DNA of 64,000 nucleotides from Flavobacterium sp. CECT 9288 (GTDB taxonomy: Bacteria > Bacteroidota > Bacteroidia > Flavobacteriales > Flavobacteriaceae): contig NZ_OU957226.1 in the NCBI RefSeq assembly GCF_918731615.1, positions 2,047,501 to 2,111,500 on the forward strand, in the 5' to 3' direction. The position numbers were made by a program, and so were the translations under genes. Within the stretch, counting starts at the first letter, position 1. Each line of letters starts with the position of its first letter. Below the pieces are notes generated by a model, which saw only the letters and a program-made list of their open reading frames with translations, had not been told where the DNA came from and searched no databases. Below are positions 52,365-60,577 of the stretch, piece after piece.

Positions 52365-54326
52365 ATGAACGCTTCACACAAAGACCTCCATACTAAATGG
52401 ACATTAGGCGGGTTATTAATTTCATTAGGAATCATTTACGGAGATATAGGTACCTCACCTTTGTATGTGATGAAAGCCATTTTAGGCACTCATTTTATAG
52501 AAGCTGATATCGTTTTAGGTGGCATCTCTTGTGTATTTTGGACGCTTACACTACAAACAACCATTAAATATGTGATTATCACACTTAGTGCAGACAATCA
52601 CGGTGAAGGCGGAATATTTGCATTGTACGCACTAGTCAAGAAAACTAAAATTCAATGGCTAATTGTACCCGCAATTATTGGAGGAAGCGCTTTATTAGCT
52701 GATGGTATCATTACGCCTCCTATATCGGTTTCTTCAGCTGTTGAGGGAATAAGGACATACTACCCTGAAATTAATACCATTCCAATTGTAATAACAATAC
52801 TTTTCATATTGTTTATGATCCAACAATTTGGGACAAAACTTGTGGGTAAATTCTTTGCTCCCATGATGCTTATTTGGTTTGCAATGCTTGCTATCCTAGG
52901 TATATCACAAATTACTCAAAATACCGAAGTTTTAAAAGCTGTAAACCCTTACTATGCTTACCACTTATTATCTATACATCCTGAAGGATTTTTTGTATTA
53001 GGTTTTGTTTTCTTGTGTACAACTGGTGCTGAGGCATTGTACTCTGACATGGGACATTGCGGGCGTAAAAATATCCGAATTAGTTGGGTATTTGTAAAAC
53101 TAGCATTGGTACTAAACTATTTTGGACAAGCCGCATACCTTTTAAAACATGAAGGTGAAACATTACAAAGTATTGGTGGAAAAAATGGAAATCCGTTTTA
53201 CTTAATCATGCCTGATTGGTTTCAACCAATAGGAATTGTAATAGCTACACTTGCTGCTGTTATTGCCTCTCAAGCTTTGATTAGTGGTTCTTTTACCTTA
53301 ATAAATGAAGCTATGAGGCTTAACTTTTGGCCAAAAGTTAAAATCAAATATCCTACAGAATTAAAGGGACAATTGTACATTCCGTCAATCAACTGGTTGT
53401 TGTTTATAGGGTGTGTTGGTATTGTATTGCATTTTGAAGAGTCCAGCAACATGGAGCATGCTTACGGACTAGCTATTATACTTTGTATGATCATGACTAC
53501 CATTTTATTGAATTATTACTTGATTATGAAAAGGGTTAAATTGTACTTTATAATTCCTTTAATAACCATTTATCTAGGAATTGAATTCAGTTTTTTAGCT
53601 GCTAATATTACAAAATTTGCCGAAGGAGGATACGTAACACTTTTAATTGCAATATCGTTAATATCAGTAATGACTATTTGGTATTTGGCTAAGAAAATTA
53701 ATAAAAGTTACACCAAATTGGTTAAAATTGAAGACTATAAAAAAGTACTTGTTGAATTAAGTGCCGATTTATCTATACCAAAATACGCCACTCACTTAGT
53801 ATACATGACTAATGCTGGACGAGTTGATGAAATTGAGGAAAAGGTAATGTACTCTATCTTACAAAAAAGACCTAAAAGAGCTGATATATACTGGTTTGTT
53901 CATGTAAACATACTTACAGAACCATACAAAACTGAATACAAAGTTACCGAAATTGTAAAAGACGATTTATACCGTGTTGACTTTAACCTAGGTTTTAGAG
54001 AACCTACTAAAATCAATCTCATGTTCCGTGAAGTAATTCGTGACATGGTGAAAAAAGGTGAAGTAGATATTACTAGTAGATATGAATCTCTAAACAAAAA
54101 CAATATCATTGGAGATTTTAAATTTGTATTATCCGAAAAATTCCTTTCAAACGATAGTGATTTAAGATGGCATGAAAAATTAATCATGAATTCATACTTC
54201 TTTATCAAAAAACTAAGTCTTTCCGAAGAACGCGCTTTTGGTTTAGACAGTAGTTCTGTTAAAATTGAAAAATTCCCAATGGTACTTCATGCACCAGAAA
54301 ACATAGGGCTCACGCGAGTAAAATAA
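52365..54326 (+). CDS. kup: KUP-family potassium transporter
   Basis: A 653-residue low-affinity potassium uptake protein (KUP/HAK/KT family, proton symport). The N-terminal GDIGTSPLYVMKAILG signature is present, followed by about twelve transmembrane segments (for example GGSALLADGIITPPISVSSAVEGI and TTGAEALYSDMGHCGRKNI) and a C-terminal cytoplasmic region of about 200 residues. The length matches the family. Monocistronic. Confidence 0.95.
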   Translation: MNASHKDLHTKWTLGGLLISLGIIYGDIGTSPLYVMKAILGTHFIEADIVLGGISCVFWTLTLQTTIKYVIITLSADNHGEGGIFALYALVKKTKIQWLIVPAIIGGSALLADGIITPPISVSSAVEGIRTYYPEINTIPIVITILFILFMIQQFGTKLVGKFFAPMMLIWFAMLAILGISQITQNTEVLKAVNPYYAYHLLSIHPEGFFVLGFVFLCTTGAEALYSDMGHCGRKNIRISWVFVKLALVLNYFGQAAYLLKHEGETLQSIGGKNGNPFYLIMPDWFQPIGIVIATLAAVIASQALISGSFTLINEAMRLNFWPKVKIKYPTELKGQLYIPSINWLLFIGCVGIVLHFEESSNMEHAYGLAIILCMIMTTILLNYYLIMKRVKLYFIIPLITIYLGIEFSFLAANITKFAEGGYVTLLIAISLISVMTIWYLAKKINKSYTKLVKIEDYKKVLVELSADLSIPKYATHLVYMTNAGRVDEIEEKVMYSILQKRPKRADIYWFVHVNILTEPYKTEYKVTEIVKDDLYRVDFNLGFREPTKINLMFREVIRDMVKKGEVDITSRYESLNKNNIIGDFKFVLSEKFLSNDSDLRWHEKLIMNSYFFIKKLSLSEERAFGLDSSSVKIEKFPMVLHAPENIGLTRVK

Positions 54327-54340
54327 ATTAAGAATCCTTT

Positions 54341-54375
54341 AAAAAAAGCATTGTAGCAATACAGTGCTTTTTTTT
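54341..54375 (+). terminator. Terminator of kup
   Basis: AAAAAAAGCATTGTA, loop GCAA, TACAGTGCTTTTTTT with one mismatch. Confidence 0.8.
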
Positions 54376-54433
54376 ATGAAAAATTTTTAAACAACATTCA
54401 GTACTAAAATTTAACATTCAAATCAATTAATAG

Positions 54434-54441
54434 TACCTTTG
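54434..54441 (+). promoter_or_regulatory. -7 box of the RsmB-like gene
   Basis: TACCTTTG followed by CACC, 18 bp before the start codon; matches TAnnTTTG. TTA rather than TTG at -33. Confidence 0.5.
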
Positions 54442-54458
54442 CACCTCAATTATTTAAA

Positions 54459-55673
54459 ATGAGATTACACAGAAATTTAGTTTACACAACAATAGATGCT
54501 TTAAATGCTATTTTTAATGAAGGTGAATATGCCGATAAAGTAGTAGCAAGATCCTTAAAAAAAGACAAACGCTGGGGAAGTTCAGACAGGAAGTTTGTAG
54601 CCGAAACCATTTATGAAATTGTGCGCTGGAAACGATTATACTCTGAAATTGCAGAGGTTAAAGAGCCATATGATAGAGATAATTTATGGAGAATGTTCTC
54701 TGTATGGGCTGTTTTAAGAGGCTACCCAATCCCTGATTGGCGCCAGCTTGAAGGTACTCCTGAACGAAAAATAAAAGGTCGTTTTGATGAATTATCAAAA
54801 GTAAGAGCTCTGAAAGAATCTATACCTGATTGGATGGATGAACTTGGCGTAAGCGAACTTGGTGAAAAAGTTTGGTCTAAAGAAATCACAGCCCAAAACC
54901 AACCTGCAAAAGTAATCCTTAGAGTAAATACCTTAAAAACAACTCGAGAAGCTTTGCGTGCTATTTTAATGGATTTAAACATTGAAACAGACGTTTTAAA
55001 AGACCAACCAGATGCACTTGTTTTAAGAGAAAGAGCTAATGTTTTCTTGACAGATGCTTTTAAACAAGGCTTTTTTGAGGTTCAAGATGCAAATTCTCAA
55101 CTAGTTGCAGCATTTTTAGACGTAAAACCAGGAATGAGAGTAGTTGATACGTGTGCAGGTGCAGGCGGAAAAACATTGCACATTGCCTCTTTGATGGAAA
55201 ATAAAGGACAATTAATTGCAATGGATTTATATGAAAGTAAATTAAAGCAATTAAAAATTAGAGCCAAAAGAGATGGTGCTTTCAATATTGAGTACCGTAT
55301 TATCGACTCTACTAAAGTTATAAAAAAATTACACGAGAGAGCTGACAGAGTTTTAATTGATGCTCCATGTAGTGGTTTAGGAGTTTTAAAAAGAAATCCT
55401 GATGCTAAATGGAAATTAAAACCAGAGTTTATTGATAACATTCGTAAAGTACAATCTGAAGTACTTGAAAGTTATTCAAAAATTGTAAAACCAGGAGGAA
55501 AATTAGTGTATGCAACTTGCTCTATTTTACCATCTGAAAACCAAGATCAAGTGAAACGTTTTTTAACTACCGAAATTGGAAAACAATTTACTTTCGTTAA
55601 AGATCATAAAATCCTAGCGTCAGAGTCAGGCTTTGATGGCTTTTACATGGCACTTTTAGAACGTAAAGAATAA
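54459..55673 (+). CDS. RsmB-type RNA m5C methyltransferase
   Basis: A 404-residue SAM-dependent RNA cytosine-5 methyltransferase of the RsmB/NOP2/Sun family. SAM motif is VVDTCAGAGGKTLHIASLM; the two catalytic cysteines lie in DAPCSGLGVLKRNPDAKW and YATCSILPSENQDQV. The N-terminal region is helical and less conserved, related to the NusB-like part of RsmB. Probable 16S rRNA m5C modification; the exact target cannot be told from sequence. Confidence 0.9.
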   Translation: MRLHRNLVYTTIDALNAIFNEGEYADKVVARSLKKDKRWGSSDRKFVAETIYEIVRWKRLYSEIAEVKEPYDRDNLWRMFSVWAVLRGYPIPDWRQLEGTPERKIKGRFDELSKVRALKESIPDWMDELGVSELGEKVWSKEITAQNQPAKVILRVNTLKTTREALRAILMDLNIETDVLKDQPDALVLRERANVFLTDAFKQGFFEVQDANSQLVAAFLDVKPGMRVVDTCAGAGGKTLHIASLMENKGQLIAMDLYESKLKQLKIRAKRDGAFNIEYRIIDSTKVIKKLHERADRVLIDAPCSGLGVLKRNPDAKWKLKPEFIDNIRKVQSEVLESYSKIVKPGGKLVYATCSILPSENQDQVKRFLTTEIGKQFTFVKDHKILASESGFDGFYMALLERKE

Positions 55674-55690
55674 GATTAAAAGGTAACTAC

Positions 55691-55735
55691 AAAAAAAAAC
55701 TCCAATTTCTAAATTAGAAATTGGAGTTTTTTTTT
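55691..55735. terminator. Bidirectional terminator (RsmB-like / rluD)
   Basis: A-run plus ACTCCAATTTCTA with TAGAAATTGGAGT plus T-run, about 17 base pairs, between convergent genes. Confidence 0.9.
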
Positions 55736-56781
55736 TATTGATTCTCTTCGTCAGTCATGTGTGATTTAGAGTAACCACGCCATTTTTCAATACAATCTTG
55801 AAAATCTTGAGGCAACTCAGTATCAAAACGCATCATTTCACCAGTAGTAGGATGTATGAATCCGAGTGTTTTTGCGTGAAGTGCTTGCCTTGGTAACGCT
55901 TTAAAACAGTTGTCAATAAACTGTTTGTATTTTGTAAATGTAGTTCCTTTCAAGATCAAGTGACCTCCATAACGCTCATCATTAAATAAAGGATGCCCAA
56001 TGTGTTTCATATGGGCCCGAATTTGATGTGTTCGTCCAGTCTCTAGCTGACACGATATTAAAGTAACATACCCAAAACGTTCTAAAACTTTATAATGTGT
56101 TACAGCAGGTTTCCCTATTTCAGGATCAGCAAAAACAGCCATTTGCATTCGATCTTTCAAATGTCTAGCTAAATTTCCTTCTATAGTACCGCTATCCTCT
56201 GCCACATTGCCCCAAACAAGAGCAACATACTCTCTTTCTGATGTTTTTGCTTCAAATTGTTTGGCAAGATGCGTCATGGCAGCCTCGGTCTTTGCAATGA
56301 CTAACAAGCCTGATGTGTCTTTATCAATTCGGTGAACAAGTCCAGGACGTTCACTACTATTCATAGGCAAATTATCAAAATGATGGGCTAACGCATGAAC
56401 TAAGGTTCCAGTATAATTCCCATGACCAGGATGCACTACCATTCCAGGTAATTTATTGATCAACAATAAAGTATCATCTTCATAAACAATATCAAGCGGA
56501 ATATCCTCTGGAATAATATGATTTTCATACGGAGGATGTGAAAGCATAACTCGCACTATATCATGTGCCTTAACTTTGTAATTTGACTTAACCGTGGCAT
56601 CATTTACAAAAATATTCCCTTCACTGGCTGCAGTTTGAATTTTATTTCGGGTTGCATTTTGTATTAAACCCATCAAGTATTTGTCAATTCTTAAAGAGGC
56701 TTGCCCTTTAGGAACTTCAAACCTAAAATGTTCAAATAATTCGTCTTCTAAATCTATTGTATCTATATTATTGTTCATCAA
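55735..56781 (-). CDS. rluD: RluD-type pseudouridine synthase
   Basis: A 348-residue RluA-family rRNA pseudouridine synthase. An N-terminal S4-like RNA-binding segment (LRIDKYLMGLIQNATRNKIQTAASEGNIFVN) precedes the catalytic domain with the active Asp in HRIDKDTSGLLVIAK and the QLETGRTHQIRAHM motif. The length and S4 domain favour the RluD group (23S rRNA helix 69). Its start overlaps the end of the upstream PASTA gene by 14 bp, so they are co-transcribed. Confidence 0.92.
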   Translation of the reverse strand: MMNNNIDTIDLEDELFEHFRFEVPKGQASLRIDKYLMGLIQNATRNKIQTAASEGNIFVNDATVKSNYKVKAHDIVRVMLSHPPYENHIIPEDIPLDIVYEDDTLLLINKLPGMVVHPGHGNYTGTLVHALAHHFDNLPMNSSERPGLVHRIDKDTSGLLVIAKTEAAMTHLAKQFEAKTSEREYVALVWGNVAEDSGTIEGNLARHLKDRMQMAVFADPEIGKPAVTHYKVLERFGYVTLISCQLETGRTHQIRAHMKHIGHPLFNDERYGGHLILKGTTFTKYKQFIDNCFKALPRQALHAKTLGFIHPTTGEMMRFDTELPQDFQDCIEKWRGYSKSHMTDEENQ

Positions 56782-57391
56782 CTGGTATTTCTTCTATTGG
56801 TGCCGCAAGGGTATCTGCAGCGCTTTCTTCTTCTTCAAAACTCATTTTTCCATCTCCCAAGACCAAGTCAATTTTGGACGATTTAAGCACTCTATCACCT
56901 GCTTTTAAATTCCTTCCTTTATAACGCATCTCTAGCACCATATCTTTCCCTAAGTTTGGCACATAAGTAACAGTTCCTTCATCAAGTCCAAGTGCTTTTA
57001 AAGTAGGAACAGCTTCGCGGTACGTTTTATTAACTAAATCAGGAATTCGTACAGATGAATATCCTGAGGTATTTATTTTTATATAAATTTTTCTACCTAC
57101 TTTCACCTTAGTACCTGGTGTAGGATCTTGTTCTACAACACTAAACTGAGGAAAATCACTTCTATAATCAACACTGTCTAATAGTTCATAGTCTAGATCA
57201 AGCTCATCGAGTTTTTCTTCTACTTGCTCCTCTGTTAATTTTCTTAAATCTGGAACCGAAATTTCATTACCGTGATCTGTGGTAAATGTAAGCCAATGCA
57301 TGAATAAATACACTAAAGCAACAATAATCCCAAGTGCTAAAATTACTTGAACTACAAAAACACGACTGGTAAGATACTTACGTAAACTCAT
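56768..57391 (-). CDS. Membrane-anchored PASTA-domain protein
   Basis: A 207-residue protein with a short cytoplasmic N-terminus, one transmembrane helix (VFVVQVILALGIIVALVYLFM) and extracytoplasmic PASTA repeats (VPDLRKLTEEQVEEKLDELDLDYELL and IPDLVNKTYREAVPTLKALGLDEG, about residues 45-175). An acidic tail follows. There is no kinase domain, unlike PASTA Ser/Thr kinases of Gram-positives. PASTA domains bind peptidoglycan, which fits with ddl being divergent next door. ATG 57391 is supported by a promoter box at 57412-57419. Confidence 0.85.
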   Translation of the reverse strand: MSLRKYLTSRVFVVQVILALGIIVALVYLFMHWLTFTTDHGNEISVPDLRKLTEEQVEEKLDELDLDYELLDSVDYRSDFPQFSVVEQDPTPGTKVKVGRKIYIKINTSGYSSVRIPDLVNKTYREAVPTLKALGLDEGTVTYVPNLGKDMVLEMRYKGRNLKAGDRVLKSSKIDLVLGDGKMSFEEEESAADTLAAPIEEIPVDEQ

Positions 57392-57411
57392 AAAATAATT
57401 TTTAATTGTGG

Positions 57412-57419
57412 CAAAGATA
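57412..57419 (-). promoter_or_regulatory. -7 box of the PASTA-rluD unit
   Basis: TATCTTTG on the minus strand, 21 bp before ATG 57391. A TTTG lies upstream but with only a 14-nt spacer. Confidence 0.5.
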
Positions 57420-57490
57420 AAGCTATTTCGTTTCAAAAAAAATGATAATTTTGTTTAATCGTTTTTAGGAATTATACGCGTTAATTTTTT

Positions 57491-57570
57491 GGAGCTTATT
57501 CCCGCTATCCGCTTGTATCTTTGCTTTTTTAAAGAAAAAAAACAAAGGATACCGCTGCTATCGGGGCTAA
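57491..57570 (-). repeat. Structured intergenic element, type C
   Basis: On the minus strand: AGCCCCGATAGCAGCGGTAT, then CC TTTG ... CAAAGATA as a stem (TATCTTTG at 57516-57523 with CAAAGGATA at 57543-57551), then AGCGGATAGCGGGAATAAGCT. The outer parts pair partly (GGGG with CCCG, AGC with GCT) around internal loops. The motif GATAGCAGCG is shared with structured element A. It lies between the divergent PASTA and ddl genes. Similar sequences are remembered as recurrent in Flavobacterium; function unknown. Confidence 0.5.
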
Positions 57571-57632
57571 AACAAATCATAAGCTGCCTTACCTTTTTTA
57601 AACAAAAAAAACATCACTTAAAACTGAATAAA

Positions 57633-58601
57633 ATGAAAAATATTGCCATCATCATGGGCGGATATTCTAGTGAATATAAAATATCACTTATCAGCGGAAA
57701 CGTTGTCTATCAATACCTTGACAAGACAAAATACAATGGCTTTCGCATCCATATCCTAAAAGAAAAATGGGTTTACGTTGACGCAAATGATGCTGAATTT
57801 CCAATAGATAAAAATGATTTCTCCGTAACTGTTGCAGGCAACAAGATTACTTTCGATTGTGTTTTCAATGCCATTCACGGTACACCCGGCGAAGATGGAT
57901 TAATGCAGGCCTACTTTGAACTATTACACATTCCGCAAACTTCTTGCGATTATTACCAGGCCGCATTAACGTTCAATAAACGCGATTTACTTTCAGTTTT
58001 AAAACCGTATGGTATAAAAACTGCTACTTCTTACTATTTAAACAAAGGCGATGTCATCAATACCGCTGAAATTGTTGCTAAAGTTGGTTTGCCTTGCTTT
58101 GTAAAACCCAATAAAGCAGGTTCTAGCTTCGGAATTTCTAAAGTAAAAACAGCCGCCGAATTACCTATCGCAATTGAAGTTGCATACAAAGAAGATAACG
58201 AAATAATAATAGAAAGTTTTCTTGACGGAACTGAGGTTTCTGTAGGTGTTATTAATTATAAAGGAACAGTGACCGTTTTACCGATAACCGAAATCGTTTC
58301 AGAAAATGATTTTTTTGATTATGAAGCCAAATATTTAGGAAAGTCTCAAGAAATTACACCGGCAAGAATCTCAGATGAAATGACACAAAAAGTCAGCGAG
58401 ATTGCTAAACGTGCATACGAAGTACTCAAAATGAAAGGTTTCTCCAGAAGCGAATTTATTATTGTAAATGAAGAACCACACATGCTTGAAATGAATACTA
58501 TTCCTGGACTTACAACGGAAAGTTTGATTCCGCAACAAGCCAAAGCAGCAGGAATAACACTTGAAGATTTATTTACAAATGCTATTGAACTAGCCATATA
58601 A
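57633..58601 (+). CDS. ddl: D-alanine--D-alanine ligase
   Basis: A 322-residue ATP-grasp ligase that makes D-Ala-D-Ala for peptidoglycan. The N-terminal IAIIMGGYSSEYKISLISG, the FNAIHGTPGEDGLMQAYFE region, PCFVKPNKAGSSFGISKV and the end EPHMLEMNTIPGLTTESLIPQQA are diagnostic. ATG 57633 gives this normal N-terminus; the open frame upstream crosses structured element C and is not coding. coaD follows after 7 bp, forming a two-gene operon. Confidence 0.95.
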   Translation: MKNIAIIMGGYSSEYKISLISGNVVYQYLDKTKYNGFRIHILKEKWVYVDANDAEFPIDKNDFSVTVAGNKITFDCVFNAIHGTPGEDGLMQAYFELLHIPQTSCDYYQAALTFNKRDLLSVLKPYGIKTATSYYLNKGDVINTAEIVAKVGLPCFVKPNKAGSSFGISKVKTAAELPIAIEVAYKEDNEIIIESFLDGTEVSVGVINYKGTVTVLPITEIVSENDFFDYEAKYLGKSQEITPARISDEMTQKVSEIAKRAYEVLKMKGFSRSEFIIVNEEPHMLEMNTIPGLTTESLIPQQAKAAGITLEDLFTNAIELAI

Positions 58602-58608
58602 CAACACA

Positions 58609-59064
58609 ATGAGAAAAGCAATTTTTCCTGGATCATTTGATCCTATCACACTAGGTCATGAAGACATCATAAAAAGAAGCTTACCCTTATTTGATGAAAT
58701 AGTTATTGCCATAGGTGTCAATGCCGAAAAAAAATACATGTTCTCTCTTGAAGAAAGAAAAAGATTTATTGAGGAGACTTTTAAGGATGTAACTAAAGTT
58801 TCAGTAATTACCTATGAAGGATTAACAACTGATCTTTGCAAAAAATTAAAAGCTGATTTTATCCTGCGTGGTTTACGCAATCCAGCCGATTTTGAATTCG
58901 AAAAAGCCATTGCGCACACCAATCGTAGATTATCAAAAATAGAAACTGTGTTTTTATTGACCGCAGCAAAAACATCGTACATCAGTTCCAGTATAGTACG
59001 AGATGTAATTCGTAACGGTGGACAATATGAAATGTTAGTTCCTGATGCTGTTAGGATAAAATAG
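58609..59064 (+). CDS. coaD: Phosphopantetheine adenylyltransferase
   Basis: A 151-residue nucleotidyltransferase that converts 4'-phosphopantetheine to dephospho-CoA. It has GSFDPITLGHEDII (HxGH-type motif), GVNAEKKYMFSLEERKRFIEE, LRGLRNPADFEFE and the SSSIVRDVIRNGG end motif. Length and motifs are typical of CoaD. Second gene of the ddl operon. Confidence 0.96.
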   Translation: MRKAIFPGSFDPITLGHEDIIKRSLPLFDEIVIAIGVNAEKKYMFSLEERKRFIEETFKDVTKVSVITYEGLTTDLCKKLKADFILRGLRNPADFEFEKAIAHTNRRLSKIETVFLLTAAKTSYISSSIVRDVIRNGGQYEMLVPDAVRIK

Positions 59065-59169
59065 TGATCAGTAAAAAGTGGTCAGTTTAAGTTTTAATCT
59101 TGTAGTTAACATAAATTTCATAAGACGTCATGTAAAAGACATCATAATTTTAAGAGATAGAATAATCAA

Positions 59170-59418
59170 ATGAAAACAAATAAATTAACAGATCTGACAG
59201 ACCAGGAATTAATTACTGAACAAAAAAAGAGAAAAAGTACTAGCATTTCATATTCTATTATAATCGGAATTATGATTGGAGTTTCAATTTATGGATATAT
59301 AAAAAATGGATTTTCATTTTTTACCGTAATGCCAATAATGTTTTTTCCTACTTTTATAATAAATTGGAAAAATTACCAAGAAGCAATAAATGAAGTTAAA
59401 TCTCGAAATATAAAATGA
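59170..59418 (+). CDS. Small membrane hypothetical protein
   Basis: An 82-residue protein with a charged N-terminus (MKTNKLTDLTDQELITEQKKRK) and two hydrophobic segments (ISYSIIIGIMIGVSIYGYI and FFTVMPIMFFPTFIINW). Similar small Bacteroidota proteins with a LTDQEL start are remembered. Its TGA overlaps the ATG of the following DUF3667 remnant (ATGA), so the pair was once co-translated. Function unknown. Confidence 0.6.
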   Translation: MKTNKLTDLTDQELITEQKKRKSTSISYSIIIGIMIGVSIYGYIKNGFSFFTVMPIMFFPTFIINWKNYQEAINEVKSRNIK

Positions 59419-59568
59419 GTAAAAACTGTTTAAACTGTGTAAATCCAACGACAGGTAATTTTTTGTAATCAATGCGGTCAAAAAGTAAAAGTTCATAGAT
59501 ATTCTATTAAACATTTTATTGAGCACGATTTAATTCACGGCAGTTATGGTTATTCAAAAATTCATTGA
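59415..59568 (+). pseudogene. Frameshifted DUF3667 zinc-ribbon remnant
   Basis: The first frame reads MSKNCLNCVNPTTGNF and stops at 59466-59468. In the next frame the text continues FCNQCGQKVKVHRYSIKHFI and ends at a stop at 59566. Joined, it gives CxxC ... CNQCGQ, the N-terminal zinc ribbon of DUF3667 membrane proteins. The break falls in a run of six T (59459-59464); five T would keep the frame. The rest of the usual protein is missing apart from a possible fragment MFVGIIIARMNY before 59661. It is a decayed gene. Confidence 0.75.
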
Positions 59569-59791
59569 TCATTAGAAGCTTTGCCGTTGTATTTTCATAT
59601 ATATATTATTTTCAATGTTTGTCGGAATAATTATTGCGAGAATGAACTACAGTAAATAATAATCTAGAATTTAGCTTGACAAAATTAATTTTGTAAATTA
59701 ACAAATTGAATACCTCAAGGATTAGGATATTTAGTCCGCACATCGCTTACTCAAGTTACGCAGTAAGCAAAAATTATACAACAATAAAAGT
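59569..59791. other. Non-coding gap after pseudogene
   Basis: AT-rich sequence with possible remains of the DUF3667 C-terminus up to about 59661. A small inverted repeat GCTTACT (59745-59751) / AGTAAGC (59762-59768) is seen. No gene. Confidence 0.5.
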
Positions 59792-59822
59792 TTGTCGAAA
59801 GTAATGTTAAGATGTACTTTCG
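59792..59822 (+). promoter_or_regulatory. Promoter of the phnA-like gene
   Basis: TTG (59792-59794), a 20-nt spacer and TACTTTCG (59815-59822), one base off TAnnTTTG; 23 bp before the start codon. Confidence 0.65.
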
Positions 59823-59845
59823 CCATAAAATAAAAGCCATCAAAC

Positions 59846-60424
59846 ATGAGTATAGAAAGAGAATTAAGCAAACGCAGCGGGTCAAAATGTGAACTATGCG
59901 GGTCAACTGAGAACCTAAAAGTATATCAAGTTTTACCTACCAAAAAAGGCGGACTTGACGAAAGTATTATGGCTTGTACTACATGCATTGACCAAATTGA
60001 AAATCCAGATAAAGTAGATTTAAATCACTGGAGATGTTTAAATGACAGCATGTGGAGTGAACATACTGCGGTACAAGTTGTTGCATGGAGAATGTTAAGT
60101 CGTATGCGAAATGCGGGATGGCCTCAGGAATTATTAGACCAAATGTATCTTGATGAAGAAGTTTTAGCTTGGGCCCAAGCTACAGGCGAAGGCGAGGAAG
60201 ACGAAAACAAAATCATACACCGCGATAGTAATGGAGTCATACTAGAAACAGGCGACTCGGTTGTATTAATCAAAGATTTAAAAGTAAAAGGATCTAGCAT
60301 GGTTGCAAAGCAAGGAACTGCTGTACGTAACATTAGACTTGATCATGAAAACGCTGAATATATTGAGGGAAAAGTAGATGGTCAAACTATCGTAATTATC
60401 ACTCAGTATGTAAAGAAAACTTAG
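59846..60424 (+). CDS. PhnA-like zinc-ribbon protein
   Basis: A 192-residue protein. The N-terminal zinc-ribbon-like part has CELCGS and CTTCID (two Cys-x2-Cys pairs, residues about 15-50). The C-terminal PhnA domain reads VILETGDSVVLIKDLKVKGSSMVAKQGTAVRNIRL. PhnA/YjdM proteins are named after the phosphonate operon, but their role is unclear and no phosphonate genes are here. It stands alone with its own promoter and terminator. Confidence 0.88.
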   Translation: MSIERELSKRSGSKCELCGSTENLKVYQVLPTKKGGLDESIMACTTCIDQIENPDKVDLNHWRCLNDSMWSEHTAVQVVAWRMLSRMRNAGWPQELLDQMYLDEEVLAWAQATGEGEEDENKIIHRDSNGVILETGDSVVLIKDLKVKGSSMVAKQGTAVRNIRLDHENAEYIEGKVDGQTIVIITQYVKKT

Positions 60425-60480
60425 TTTATAGTAATCCGTTTGCGGTAAAAAGTGAACAGGTAAATATATACATCAAACTA

Positions 60481-60527
60481 AAAATCGTTAACAGTAAAAC
60501 AAAATTTACTATTAACGATTTTTTTAC
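60481..60527 (+). terminator. Terminator of the phnA-like gene
   Basis: 18-nt arms 60481-60498 and 60505-60522 (AAAATCGTTAA... / ...TTAACGATTTT) with one mismatch, then a T run. Confidence 0.85.
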
Positions 60528-60577
60528 TAAAAACTGCGACTGAGACTGGGACTGAGACTGATCCCGAAACTTCAGGA

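Noticed and set aside
53900..54208. 102-codon open frame on the minus strand
   Set aside because: Antisense to the cytoplasmic part of kup.
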